This document shows positions 7,490-15,231 of a stretch of DNA of 38,376 nucleotides, piece after piece. The notes under the pieces were generated by a model. It was given only the letters and a program-made list of their open reading frames with translations. It ran no database searches and was not told the DNA's origin. Origin of the DNA: Yinghuangia elevatio. Its GTDB lineage: Bacteria; Actinomycetota; Actinomycetes; Streptomycetales; Streptomycetaceae. Location: positions 1 to 38,376 of the forward strand of contig NZ_JBEZFP010000091.1 of NCBI RefSeq assembly GCF_040649515.1, read 5' to 3'. The position numbers and the translations under genes are program-made. The stretch's first letter is position 1, and each line of letters opens with the position of its first letter.

Positions 7490-8533
7490 GTGGACATTTG
7501 GCGGTGGGTGCGGCGGCGGGCGGGGGATCGGGGGCCGGACCGGGCGGCGGAGGTCGGGCCGAGCCGGAGGGTGGAGCGGCGTGAGCCGGATACGCCTATT
7601 GCCTTGGGGTGGCGGGGCTGGTGGGACGCGCTGCGGCGTACCGCGCACGAGTTCCGCGAGGACGAACTCGCCGCGCGCTCGGCGGCGTTGACGTACTACA
7701 GCGTCATGTCGTTGTTCCCCGCCCTGCTGCTGGCGATCGCGGTGCTCGGCCTGGCGGGGGAGTCGGTGACCGATGCCGTGCTCGACGACGCGCAACAGGC
7801 CCTGCCCGGTTCGGCGCACGATGTGGCGGCGAACGCGATCGAGGAGTTGCAGCGCACCAGCGGCGGCGTCGGGTCCGTTCTCGCCGTCGTGGGCCTCGCG
7901 TGGGCGGTGTGGTCGGCCTCCGGGTATGTGCGGGCGTTCATCCAGGCGGCCAACGCGGTCTACGAGGTGCCGGAGGGCCGGCCGCTGTGGAAGGTCACGC
8001 CGGTACGCATCACCCTCACGCTGGGGCTCATGCTGCTCGGCTGCGCGGGCGCACTGGTGGTGGTCGTCACCGGCGGCATAGCGCGGCGTACGGGGGACGC
8101 GCTGGGGTTGGGCGATGCCGCGCTGACCGCGTGGGCCTTTGCGAAGTGGCCCACACTGTTCGTGCTGTTCGGCGTGATGCTCGCACTGCTCTACTGGTGC
8201 GCACCGAACGTCCGCTCGGAGGGCTGGCGGTGGGTCACGCCGGGGAGCCTGGTCGCGCTGGTGCTGTGGATGGGCGCGTCCGCGTTGTTCGCCGTGTACG
8301 TCGCGAACTTCTCGCACTACAACCAGACGTACGGCGCGATCGGCGGGGTCATGGTGTTCCTGGTCTGGCTGCGGCTGTCCAACCTCGCCATTCTCCTCGG
8401 CCTGGAGTTCGACGCAGAACTCGCCCGGGGCCGTGCCATCGCCGGCGGGCTGCCGGAAGAGGAGGAGCCCTATGTCCATCCACGTGACACCCGCAAATGG
8501 CACCCGGAGGATTACCGGCAGTTCGCCGAGTGA
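7490..8533 (+). CDS. YihY/UPF0761 family inner-membrane protein
   Basis: About 347 aa from a GTG at 7490; the start is uncertain because no RBS is clear and the frame is open back to 7319. Six hydrophobic segments are visible in the family pattern: TYYSVMSLFPALLLAIAVLG, GSVLAVVGLAWAVWSASGYV, TLTLGLMLLGCAGALVVVV, LFVLFGVMLALLYWCAP, LVALVLWMGASALFAVYV and AIGGVMVFLVWLRLSNLAIL. The C-terminal tail is acidic (LPEEEEPYVHP). The family was once called RNase BN, a name since withdrawn; its function is unknown. The N-terminal stretch of about 50 residues is basic and would be cytoplasmic. Confidence 0.85.
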   Translation: MDIWRWVRRRAGDRGPDRAAEVGPSRRVERREPDTPIALGWRGWWDALRRTAHEFREDELAARSAALTYYSVMSLFPALLLAIAVLGLAGESVTDAVLDDAQQALPGSAHDVAANAIEELQRTSGGVGSVLAVVGLAWAVWSASGYVRAFIQAANAVYEVPEGRPLWKVTPVRITLTLGLMLLGCAGALVVVVTGGIARRTGDALGLGDAALTAWAFAKWPTLFVLFGVMLALLYWCAPNVRSEGWRWVTPGSLVALVLWMGASALFAVYVANFSHYNQTYGAIGGVMVFLVWLRLSNLAILLGLEFDAELARGRAIAGGLPEEEEPYVHPRDTRKWHPEDYRQFAE

Positions 8534-8542
8534 TCCGCAGCC

Positions 8543-8616
8543 CCGTTGATCCCGTTGATCCCGTTGCTCCGTTGCTCCGTGGCTGAAGGTTGATTCGCGG
8601 GCCCCGTTGCTCCGTG
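8543..8616. repeat. Short degenerate tandem repeats CGTTGATCC / CGTTGCTC
   Basis: After the YihY stop the sequence repeats CGTTGATCC twice and then CGTTGCTC twice, with another CCCCGTTGCTCCGTG about 30 nt later. It lies in the 209-nt gap before the PhoD-like gene and has no coding frame. It looks like slippage-generated repeat DNA with no assigned role. Confidence 0.55.
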
Positions 8617-8728
8617 AAACGGACCGCCGACCGGGCGGGATGTGTGCGTGATCGATGCATCGCCGGGTGTTCGCCAGACCTAAATGGAATACCTGGGCGG
8701 AGTCGTTCCGGTTGTTGCCGTGCGCTGT

Positions 8729-8734
8729 TAGCTT
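8729..8734 (+). promoter_or_regulatory. -10 box of a probably leaderless phoD-like transcript
   Basis: TAGCTT (TAnnnT form) ends 8 nt before the ATG at 8743, the same spacing as at purB. No Shine-Dalgarno sequence lies upstream of the ATG. A weak TTCCGG sits 17 nt before the -10. Confidence 0.45.
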
Positions 8735-8742
8735 CGCGCGCC

Positions 8743-10341
8743 ATGACCAGAATTCCGCTGCACCGCCGCGACTTCGTGAAGATCACGGCCGCCGCCTCGG
8801 GAGCCGCCGCCGTGGGGGTGGCCTCGGCGCCCGCCGCGCACGCCGGCGAGGCGGCCGCCTCCGGCACCGGCAAAGGGACGGCCTTTCTGCACGGCGTCGC
8901 GTCCGGCGACCCGCTGCCGGACGGCGTCGTCATATGGACCCGCGTGACCCCCGAGCCGGGCTGCCGCCCGGGTTCGCGGCGCGGGCCGTCCAGCCTCGTG
9001 TTCTGGGAGGTGGCCGCCGACCCGGACTTCCACCGTCCGGTACGCGCGGGCATCGCCGCCACCGGGCCCGACCGCGACCACACCGTGCAGGTGGACGTAC
9101 GCGGACTGCGCCCGGCCACCACGTACCACTACCGCTTCCGCACACTCCACGACCGCTCGCCCGTCGGCCGCACCCGGACCGCCCCGGCGAGCCGCCAGGA
9201 CGTCGCGGGCCTGCGGTTCGGGATCGCCTCGTGCGTCAGCTACGGCAACGGTTACTTCGCCGGCTACCGCCACCTGGCCCGGCGCGGAGATCTCGACGCG
9301 ATCATCCATCTCGGGGACTACATCTACGAGTTCGCGTCCGGGGCCGGCCACCCGGGCAGTACCGACGTACGCCCGATGGAGCCACTCGGCGAATGCCGGA
9401 CCCTGGCCGACTACCGGGCCCGGCACGGGCAGTACCGCACCGACCCCGACCTCCAGGCGATGCATGCGGCCGCGCCGATCGTTGCCACGTGGGACGACCA
9501 CGAGCAGGCCGGCGACGCGTGGTCCGGCGGCGCGCGCGACCACGACCCGGCGACGGAAGGGACGTGGGCCGAGCGGTCCAAGGCGGCGAAGCAGGCCTAC
9601 TTCGAGTGGCTGCCGGTACGCCAGGACGTGCACGGCTCCACGCAGCGCCGCCTCGCCTTCGGCAGGCTCCTCGACCTGACGATGCTCGACCTGCGCAGTT
9701 TCCGGTCGCAACAGGTCGACCCGACCGACAACGCGGGACTCGACGACCCGGGCCGTACCCTGACCGGCCGCCCGCAGATGAGCTGGCTCAAGAGCGGACT
9801 CGCGCGCGGAAACGCCACCTGGAACCTGATCGGCAGCTCGGTCATGGCCGCTCCCTGGCGTCTGCCCACGGGCCAGGCGAACCCGCCCGTCACCATCAAC
9901 GCCGACCAGTGGGACGGCTACCGCGCCGACCAGAACGAACTGTTCACCCACCTGCGCGACCACGACCGGCGCAACACGGTGTTCCTGACCGGCGACCTGC
10001 ACTCGTCGTGGGCGGGTGAGGTTCCGGCGCCCGGCGGAGGGGCGCCGGTGGCCGCGCAGTTCGTGGTCAGCTCGGTGACGTCGACGCCGTTCGGCAGCCT
10101 GTTCCCGGGCGGCGCCGGGGCCCAGATCATCGCCGCGATCCTGGCCATGAACCCGCATCTCCGGTGGGGTGAGGCGGAATCCAATGGCGTGGGCATCCTC
10201 GACGTGACCAAGGCACGGGTGCAGATGGACTGGTACAAGGTCGCCGACCGCGCGAAGCCGGACAGCGCGGTGACCCACCTCAAGTCCTTTGCGCTGGACG
10301 GCGCGACGAAGAGAGTGGTGCCCGCGACGACCCCGGTCTGA
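8743..10341 (+). CDS. PhoD-like alkaline phosphatase/phosphodiesterase, Tat-exported
   Basis: 532 aa. A twin-arginine signal is clear: HRRDFVK at residues 7-13, an Ala-rich hydrophobic stretch, and an A-H-A cleavage site near residue 34. Then come the PhoD N-terminal domain (GVASGDPLPDGVVIWTR) and the metallophosphatase domain, with GIASCVSYGNG, HLGDYIYE (about 189-196), TWDDHE (249-254) and GDLHSSW (417-423). The enzyme is predicted to fold in the cytoplasm with its metals (Ca/Fe in characterised PhoD), be exported by Tat, and release phosphate from esters outside the cell. No pho box was recognised. The start follows from the signal peptide and the -10 box at 8729. A strong hairpin follows the gene. 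Confidence 0.9.
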   Translation: MTRIPLHRRDFVKITAAASGAAAVGVASAPAAHAGEAAASGTGKGTAFLHGVASGDPLPDGVVIWTRVTPEPGCRPGSRRGPSSLVFWEVAADPDFHRPVRAGIAATGPDRDHTVQVDVRGLRPATTYHYRFRTLHDRSPVGRTRTAPASRQDVAGLRFGIASCVSYGNGYFAGYRHLARRGDLDAIIHLGDYIYEFASGAGHPGSTDVRPMEPLGECRTLADYRARHGQYRTDPDLQAMHAAAPIVATWDDHEQAGDAWSGGARDHDPATEGTWAERSKAAKQAYFEWLPVRQDVHGSTQRRLAFGRLLDLTMLDLRSFRSQQVDPTDNAGLDDPGRTLTGRPQMSWLKSGLARGNATWNLIGSSVMAAPWRLPTGQANPPVTINADQWDGYRADQNELFTHLRDHDRRNTVFLTGDLHSSWAGEVPAPGGGAPVAAQFVVSSVTSTPFGSLFPGGAGAQIIAAILAMNPHLRWGEAESNGVGILDVTKARVQMDWYKVADRAKPDSAVTHLKSFALDGATKRVVPATTPV

Positions 10342-10355
10342 CCGTCGGCGCCGCT

Positions 10356-10395
10356 CCCCGGGCCCGCCGCCGCGTGCGGTAGGGCGGGCCCGGGG
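10356..10395 (+). terminator. Terminator after the PhoD-like gene
   Basis: A perfect 13-bp GC stem (CCCCGGGCCCGCC with its complement) pairs 10356-10368 with 10383-10395. The 14-nt loop can form a further small CCGC/GCGG stem. It starts 15 nt after the stop. Confidence 0.75.
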
Positions 10396-10495
10396 GCCGG
10401 CTTCCCCGGGCCGGGCCGGGTACTGCGAAGTCCGTTTCCCGCCAGCCGATTTCGGCCCACGACGGCAGGCTGCCCGGTGGAACGGAGGAACCACA

Positions 10496-10960
10496 GTGCC
10501 CACAGCCCCCGATGACGCCTGGTCCGTCATGCAGAAGTTCTATGCCGCCGAGGCCGCGTACGTGGCCGCGGGCGGCTACGGCAAGGCCGACTACGCGGCG
10601 GTGGCCGCGTACCTGGACCCCGAAGTCGTCCTGCACCAAGCGCCCGGCCTGCCGTTCACCGGCAGCGGAACATGGCGGGGCCACGACGGTCTGGAACGGT
10701 TCCTGGCGGCCTTCAGCGAGACCTGGGAGTCGATGGAGTTCCTGGACCAGGCCCATTGGGGCGACGCCGGCACCGTCGTCGTGCACAGCCGGGTGCGCTT
10801 CCGGGCCCGCGCGACGGGACAGGACGTCGACACCTCCATCCTGCAGCTCATCACGGTCCGGAACGGCCGTATGCTCGAATGCCGCCCCTTCTACTGGGAC
10901 CCCGGCGCGGTCGCCCGCGCCTGCGACAGCGCCCCGACGGCAACGTTGCCCTCGCCCTGA
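10496..10960 (+). CDS. SnoaL-like/nuclear transport factor 2-fold protein
   Basis: 154 aa from a GTG with GGAGG 7 nt upstream. It has the polyketide-cyclase SnoaL-like/NTF2 pattern: an N-terminal helix (VMQKFYAAEAAYVAAGGYG), YLDPEVVLHQAPGLPFTG, GTWRGHDGLERFLAAF, and beta strands ending ILQLITVRNGRMLECRPFYW with D-P-G. Such single-domain proteins act as small-molecule cyclases, isomerases or hydrolases, or as non-catalytic binders, so no reaction can be assigned. The alpha/beta hydrolase begins only 22 nt downstream in the same direction and the two may be cotranscribed. Confidence 0.75.
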   Translation: MPTAPDDAWSVMQKFYAAEAAYVAAGGYGKADYAAVAAYLDPEVVLHQAPGLPFTGSGTWRGHDGLERFLAAFSETWESMEFLDQAHWGDAGTVVVHSRVRFRARATGQDVDTSILQLITVRNGRMLECRPFYWDPGAVARACDSAPTATLPSP

Positions 10961-10982
10961 AGCGCGTGGCAGGCTCGCGCCC

Positions 10983-11813
10983 ATGCCGACCTTCCCCGCT
11001 CCCGACGACGGCTCCCGCCTTGCCTACCGGGCCGACGGGGACGGCGAGCCGCTGATCTGCCTGCCCGGCGGCCCCAGTGCCTCCGCGTACCTCGGCGATC
11101 TCGGCGGCCTGACCGTACACCGCCGCCTGACGGCCCTGGACCTGCGTGGCACGGGGGGATCGGCCAGGCCCGAGGACCCTGACGCGTACCGCTGCGACCG
11201 CCTTGTGGACGACGTCGAGGCATTTCGCGCACACCTCGGACTTGCGCAGATCGACCTGCTGGGCCACTCCGGAGGCGTGAACCTGGCGGTGCTGTACGCG
11301 GTGCGCCATCCCGAACGCGTACGCCGCCTCGTCCTGGTCGGCCCCAGTACGCGCGCCGTCGGCGTCGACATCACCGGGGAGATGCGCCGGGGCGTGGCGC
11401 AACTCCGGGTACGGGAGGCGTGGTTCGCCGAGGCGTACGCCGCCCTCGACGTGCTGCTGTCCGGGGGCGACGCCGACTGGGACGCGATCACGCCGTTCCT
11501 CCACGGCCGTTGGGACGACGAGGCGCGCGCCTTCCACGCGGCGAGCCAACCGGACAACGACGACGCCGTGCGGATGTACGGGGCCGAGGGCGTCTTCGAC
11601 CCGGCCGCGACGCGGGCGGCGCTGAAGACGTGCAGTGCCCCGGTCCTGCTGCTCGTGGGGGAGTACGACCTGAACAGCCCGCCGCCGTCGACCGAGGAGT
11701 TCGCGGATCTCTTCCCGCACGCGGAAGTCGTCGTGCAGCCCGGGGCAGGCCACTACCCGTGGCGCGACGACCCCGCCCGGTTCACCGCGACGGTCGCCGA
11801 CTTCCTGGGCTAG
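10983..11813 (+). CDS. Alpha/beta hydrolase
   Basis: 276 aa. The alpha/beta-hydrolase fold is clear: an oxyanion-hole strand LICLPGGPS, LDLRGTGGS, nucleophile elbow GHSGG with Ser96, acid Asp229 in LLVGEYDLN and His257 in GAGHYPW. It resembles proline-iminopeptidase-like or epoxide-hydrolase-like small cytoplasmic hydrolases, but the substrate is unknown. No RBS precedes the ATG; CAGGCT lies 7 nt upstream, one base from the common actinomycete -10 TAGGCT, so this gene too could be leaderless. The last 25 nt of the gene are imperfectly duplicated just after its stop (11819-11843). Confidence 0.85.
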   Translation: MPTFPAPDDGSRLAYRADGDGEPLICLPGGPSASAYLGDLGGLTVHRRLTALDLRGTGGSARPEDPDAYRCDRLVDDVEAFRAHLGLAQIDLLGHSGGVNLAVLYAVRHPERVRRLVLVGPSTRAVGVDITGEMRRGVAQLRVREAWFAEAYAALDVLLSGGDADWDAITPFLHGRWDDEARAFHAASQPDNDDAVRMYGAEGVFDPAATRAALKTCSAPVLLLVGEYDLNSPPPSTEEFADLFPHAEVVVQPGAGHYPWRDDPARFTATVADFLG

Positions 11814-11843
11814 CCCCCGTCGCCAACTTCCGGGGCCAGCCCC
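11793..11843. repeat. 26-nt tandem duplication across a stop codon
   Basis: The 25 nt at 11793-11817 (from GTCGCCGACTTCC, including the TAG stop of the hydrolase) recur at 11819-11843 with three substitutions; the stop TAG became CAG. The period is 26 nt. This looks like a slippage duplication that left the hydrolase intact. Confidence 0.6.
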
Positions 11844-12002
11844 GCTCGACCGTCGCCCCCGACCACACGCGGGCGGCGACCTGGCGAAATTCTCCACACA
11901 ACCCGCACCGGATCTCCGGCAGCGGCCCGACGGCCGCCGTGCCGCATCGGCTTCCATGGCTGTGGACTTCGGGGGAAACCCCCTGCCACCGAAGGGATCC
12001 CG

Positions 12003-13499
12003 ATGCGTGTCACCATGATCCTCCCGGCGCTGACGGAAGCCACCGGGCCCGCCCGCCGTCCCGTCAAGTACGCGCTGTTCCCACCCCTCGGCCTGGCCAC
12101 CCTCGCCGGATACCTCGACCCCGACGACGAGATCGACCTGTACGACGAGCACGTCGAGCCCCTCGACCTGGCCGCGATGCTCGGGGCACGCCCCGACCTG
12201 GTGGTCATCCAGCCGTACATCACCTCCGCCCGCCGCGCGTACCAACTCGCCGACATGTTCCGCGCGCACGGCTCGTACGTTGTCCTCGGCGGCCTCCACG
12301 TCACGTCACTCCCCGACGAGGCGGCCCTCCACGCGGACAGCATCTTCCTCGGACCTGGCGAAGACACGTGGCCGCTGTTCCTCAAGGAGTTCCGCGACGG
12401 GCACCCCCGCCCGCGCTACACCTCCACGCTCCGCACGCTGGAAGCACTGCCGCCGATACGAAGGGACCTGATCAAGCGTCACCACTACCTTGTACCGAAT
12501 TCCCTTGTCGTTTCTCGGGGTTGCCCGCATCACTGCGACTTCTGCTACAAGGACGCCTTCTTCGAGGGCGGCAAGAGCTTCTACGTGCAAGCCGTCGACG
12601 ACGCCCTCGCCGAGATCGACCGACTACCCGGCCGACACCTGTACTTCCTGGACGACCACCTGCTCGGCAACCGCCGCTTCGCGGAAGCCCTGTTCGCGGG
12701 CATGCGCGGTATGGGACGCGTCTGGCAGGCCGCCGGGACCGTGCAATCCGTCCTGCAACCCGGTCTCCTGGAACGGGCCCGCGACGCGGGGCTGCGCAGC
12801 CTGTTCGTCGGGTTCGAGTCGGTCAACAGCCCCAATCTTCCCGACACCCGCAAGACCCAGAACGTCGGGCGCGACTACTCCGCCGTCGTACGCCGCCTCC
12901 ACGACTGCGGCGTCATGGTCAACGGCAGCTTCGTCTTCGGCCTCGACCACGACGGGCCGGACGTCTTCGCCCGAACCGTCGAGTGGGCCGTCGGCGCAGG
13001 CGTCGAAACGGCCACGTTCCACATCCTCACGCCCTACCCCGGCACCGGCCAGTTCCGCCGCATGGAGGCCGCCGGCCGCATCCGGCACCGCGACTGGGAC
13101 CTGTACGACACCCGGCACGTCGTCTACGACCCCGTCGGGCTGACGCCGGGGCAACTGGAGAACGGATACTGGCGTGCATACCGGGACTTCTACACGTGGC
13201 GCAACATCGGACGCTCGGCCGCCACGCACGCGCATCCGCGCGAACGGCTGCGGCACCTGGCGTACGCGGGCGGCTGGAAGAAGCTCGAGCCGGCCTGGGA
13301 CGCGCTGATCCGGTACGGCCGAGTCCTGGATGCCCTCCCACTCCTGGAACGCACTCTCACCGCTTTCGGCCGGCATCGCCCGAACACAGCAGCGGATGCC
13401 GGCACCTCCATCCCCGCCGACCACGAGCGCCCAGCCGCGGGGGCCGTGCCGCGCTCCCCACAGGGGGGCTTCGCGGCGAGCGGCGCTGCCCCCGATTGA
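12003..13499 (+). CDS. B12-binding-domain radical SAM protein
   Basis: 498 aa. Residues 1 to about 130 form a Rossmann-like cobalamin-binding domain: LFPPLGLATLAGYL, then YDEHVEPLD with Asp48 and His50 placed as in the DxHxxG motif but with Pro replacing the Gly, and GGLHVTSLPDEA, FLGPGED. Residues 165 to about 370 form the radical SAM TIM barrel with C174-x3-C178-x2-C181 (SRGCPHHCDFCYKD) for the 4Fe-4S cluster, followed by FVGFESVN and PYPGTGQF. The C-terminal region (about 375-450) resembles the DUF4070-type extension. The last 50 residues are low-complexity. Such enzymes often methylate or rearrange lipids or natural products. GAAGGGA precedes the ATG. It stands alone, with no obvious substrate gene beside it. 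Confidence 0.85.
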   Translation: MRVTMILPALTEATGPARRPVKYALFPPLGLATLAGYLDPDDEIDLYDEHVEPLDLAAMLGARPDLVVIQPYITSARRAYQLADMFRAHGSYVVLGGLHVTSLPDEAALHADSIFLGPGEDTWPLFLKEFRDGHPRPRYTSTLRTLEALPPIRRDLIKRHHYLVPNSLVVSRGCPHHCDFCYKDAFFEGGKSFYVQAVDDALAEIDRLPGRHLYFLDDHLLGNRRFAEALFAGMRGMGRVWQAAGTVQSVLQPGLLERARDAGLRSLFVGFESVNSPNLPDTRKTQNVGRDYSAVVRRLHDCGVMVNGSFVFGLDHDGPDVFARTVEWAVGAGVETATFHILTPYPGTGQFRRMEAAGRIRHRDWDLYDTRHVVYDPVGLTPGQLENGYWRAYRDFYTWRNIGRSAATHAHPRERLRHLAYAGGWKKLEPAWDALIRYGRVLDALPLLERTLTAFGRHRPNTAADAGTSIPADHERPAAGAVPRSPQGGFAASGAAPD

Positions 13500-13556
13500 C
13501 CAGTCGAGGGGAGTAGGAAGAAGGTCGGGCGGGCGTCGGCGGTCAGGTATCCGGTG

Positions 13557-13811
13557 TCAGGCGTGGCCGAGGCCGTGGTGCAGTTGGCCGCCAAGTTCGG
13601 CGGCGATCTGGTGCATCCAGGCGGACATTTCCGTGCGGTCCTGCGAGTGGTCGCCGCGCAGGGCGGCAAGCTGGGCGTCGTCGAGGCGCTCGGGGCCGGC
13701 GGCATCGATCATGCGGCCGAGTTCGGCGAGGACGGCGACCAGCCTCTCGGCGTCGGCGTGACCGACGGACGCGGTGTGGGCGTGGTGGCTGGCGGTGACG
13801 GATCCGGGCAT
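13557..13811 (-). CDS. Small hypothetical protein
   Basis: 84 aa, not recognised. It has a good ribosome site (GGAGGGAG, 7 nt before the ATG) and coding-type codon bias in this frame. The protein is predicted helical: residues 20-38 (DAERLVAVLAELGRMIDAAG) and 43-80 (DDAQLAALRGDHSQ, then MSAWMHQIAAELGGQL), with six to eight His residues, several near the C-terminus (LHHGLGHA). No signal peptide or membrane segment. It converges on the radical SAM gene with a 57-nt gap. Confidence 0.6.
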   Translation of the reverse strand: MPGSVTASHHAHTASVGHADAERLVAVLAELGRMIDAAGPERLDDAQLAALRGDHSQDRTEMSAWMHQIAAELGGQLHHGLGHA

Positions 13812-14218
13812 CGTGCTTCTCCCTCCGGTGTCCTGCCATCCACGCTACGCCGCCCGTACGGGGCCCTCGACCGCAACCGAGTACGTCAACGCGCGCATCC
13901 TGAAGTTCGTCGAGACCGCCCACGGCGATTGGGCGCCTTGCGCCGCGGTGGTGCAGGCGAGGCGGTGCGCGCGGAGCCGGCGATGTCTCCGAAAGCGGCG
14001 GGAAGCGCGGAAGGGGGGTGAGGTACGGCTGCCGGTTGGGCCTCCTCGATGAGGGCGTTCCGGTGTTCAGTTGTGCCCATCCGGCCCCACCCCCCATGAC
14101 CGCGGACCTCGAAGGTGCTCTGACCGGCCTCAATCTCGTCGGTACGGTATCCCGCCCCGCTGACACCGCCTCGCCGTGGTCATCGGGCGGGGCGGGGGCG
14201 GTGTCCGGTGCGGGCGGC
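13812..14218. other. Stretch with only weak coding traces
   Basis: No confident gene in 407 nt. On the plus strand, about 13885-13950 reads EYVNARILKFVETAHGDWAP with high third-position GC, but the bias is lost on both sides, so it may be a gene fragment. On the minus strand a frame from an ATG at 14080 begins MGTTEHRNALIEEAQPAAV but soon turns Arg/Pro-rich. Neither is called as a gene. A hairpin at 14162-14205 lies just 3' of the AraC gene. Confidence 0.4.
14162..14205 (-). terminator. Possible terminator after the AraC-family gene
   Basis: GACACCGCC (14162-14170) pairs with GGCGGTGTC (14197-14205) across a 26-nt GC-rich loop, 14 nt beyond the AraC stop. The loop is long and the stem is 9 bp, so this is only a candidate. 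Confidence 0.35.
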
Positions 14219-14992
14219 TCAGGCGAACGCGGCTTCGCGGCGGTACGCACCGGGTGTGGTGCCGAACGCGTGTCGGAACGCCTCGATGAACGCGCTCGGC
14301 GTGGCATACCCGCACGCCGCCGCGGCGCCGGTGACGGACGCGCCGCCGGCGAGCAGCTTGAGCGAGTGATGGAGCCGCAGTTGGCCGCGCCACTGGGGGA
14401 AGCTCATCCCGGTCTCGGCCCGGAACAGGCGGCTGAGCGTACGCTCCGCGGCTCCCACCGCCGCGCCCAGCTCGGCGAGCGTCCGCTCGTCGCCCGGATC
14501 CGCGGCCAGCAGGGCGGCGACGTCCCGCAGCCGCGCGTCACGCGGCGTCGGCAGGCCGAGAGGCAAGGCCTCCACGCGCTGCAACTGGTCCAGGGCCACG
14601 CGCTCCAGATTGCGGCGCTGCCCCGGCGTCAACTCCCGTTCCCGGTCCGGCACATGCTCGGCTCCGGTGAGTACGGCGACGACCTCGCGCAGCAGCGGCG
14701 ACACCGACAGCACCGTGGGCCGGTCCAGGCGCAGCGGGTTGACGTCGGTCGGGAAGCAGAGCGTCCGCAACTCGCTGGGCCCGTGCGCCTCGTGCGCGTG
14801 CGCGACCCCGGCCGGGATCCACACCGCCCGGTGCGGCGGCACGACCCACGAGCCGGTCTGCGTGGAGACTTGGAGCACCCCGAGGCCCGGCGCGATGAGC
14901 TGGTTCACCGCATGGTCGTGCCACTCCACCCGTTCCCGGTGCGCCATGGGCGCTCGGGTCGGGCCGTCCAGGGGCTTCCGGGTGATCGACAT
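14219..14992 (-). CDS. AraC-family regulator with N-terminal cupin domain
   Basis: 257 aa. Residues about 15-110 form a small cupin-type sensor (WHDHAVNQLIAPG, WVVPPHRAVWIPAGVAHAHE) with clustered His residues that could bind metal or ligand. Residues about 165-255 carry the double helix-turn-helix: LAELGAAVGAAERTLSRLFR, then VTGAAAACGYATPSAFIEAF and FGTTPGAYR. The start at 14992 is chosen because the cupin begins soon after; no RBS is present, but TATCCT lies 9 nt upstream, suggesting a leaderless transcript. It is divergent from the Fsr-like exporter (gap of about 240 nt), the usual arrangement for a regulator that controls an efflux gene in response to its substrate. Confidence 0.85.
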   Translation of the reverse strand: MSITRKPLDGPTRAPMAHRERVEWHDHAVNQLIAPGLGVLQVSTQTGSWVVPPHRAVWIPAGVAHAHEAHGPSELRTLCFPTDVNPLRLDRPTVLSVSPLLREVVAVLTGAEHVPDRERELTPGQRRNLERVALDQLQRVEALPLGLPTPRDARLRDVAALLAADPGDERTLAELGAAVGAAERTLSRLFRAETGMSFPQWRGQLRLHHSLKLLAGGASVTGAAAACGYATPSAFIEAFRHAFGTTPGAYRREAAFA

Positions 14993-15001
14993 GGTCCGGC
15001 C

Positions 15002-15007
15002 AGGATA
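15002..15007 (-). promoter_or_regulatory. -10 box of a possibly leaderless araC-family transcript
   Basis: Read on the minus strand TATCCT (TAnnnT form) ends 9 nt before the ATG at 14992, and no Shine-Dalgarno sequence is present. Confidence 0.35.
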
Positions 15008-15231
15008 ACGAGCCCGCTTCCCGGCGCAGATTGGCGGGTTGTCGGTAGAAGGCGTCCGAGTATCGACAGCTCCCAAGGTGCGGCGACCGGAAAGCTGGTC
15101 CAACGGGACCAGGCAGACAGGTACCAGGCATAAAGGTGCCAGTCGTACTGGAACCCACCTGGACCGGACATGCCAGCCGGAGCCATCGGCCGGTCTCACC
15201 CGCCGGACTCACCAGAAGGGACGACTCGCAC

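Noticed and set aside
7319..8533. Naming the YihY-family protein ribonuclease BN
   Set aside because: That name came from an old misassignment; the true RNase BN is a metallo-beta-lactamase enzyme. The family function is unknown.
8543..8616. A CRISPR array or phase-variable repeat
   Set aside because: Units are only 8-9 nt, degenerate and without spacers, and they do not lie in a gene or between promoter boxes.
13190..13705. A 171-codon minus-strand frame across the end of the radical SAM gene
   Set aside because: It overlaps two better-supported genes on different frames, has no RBS, and is Pro/Ser/Thr-rich noise.
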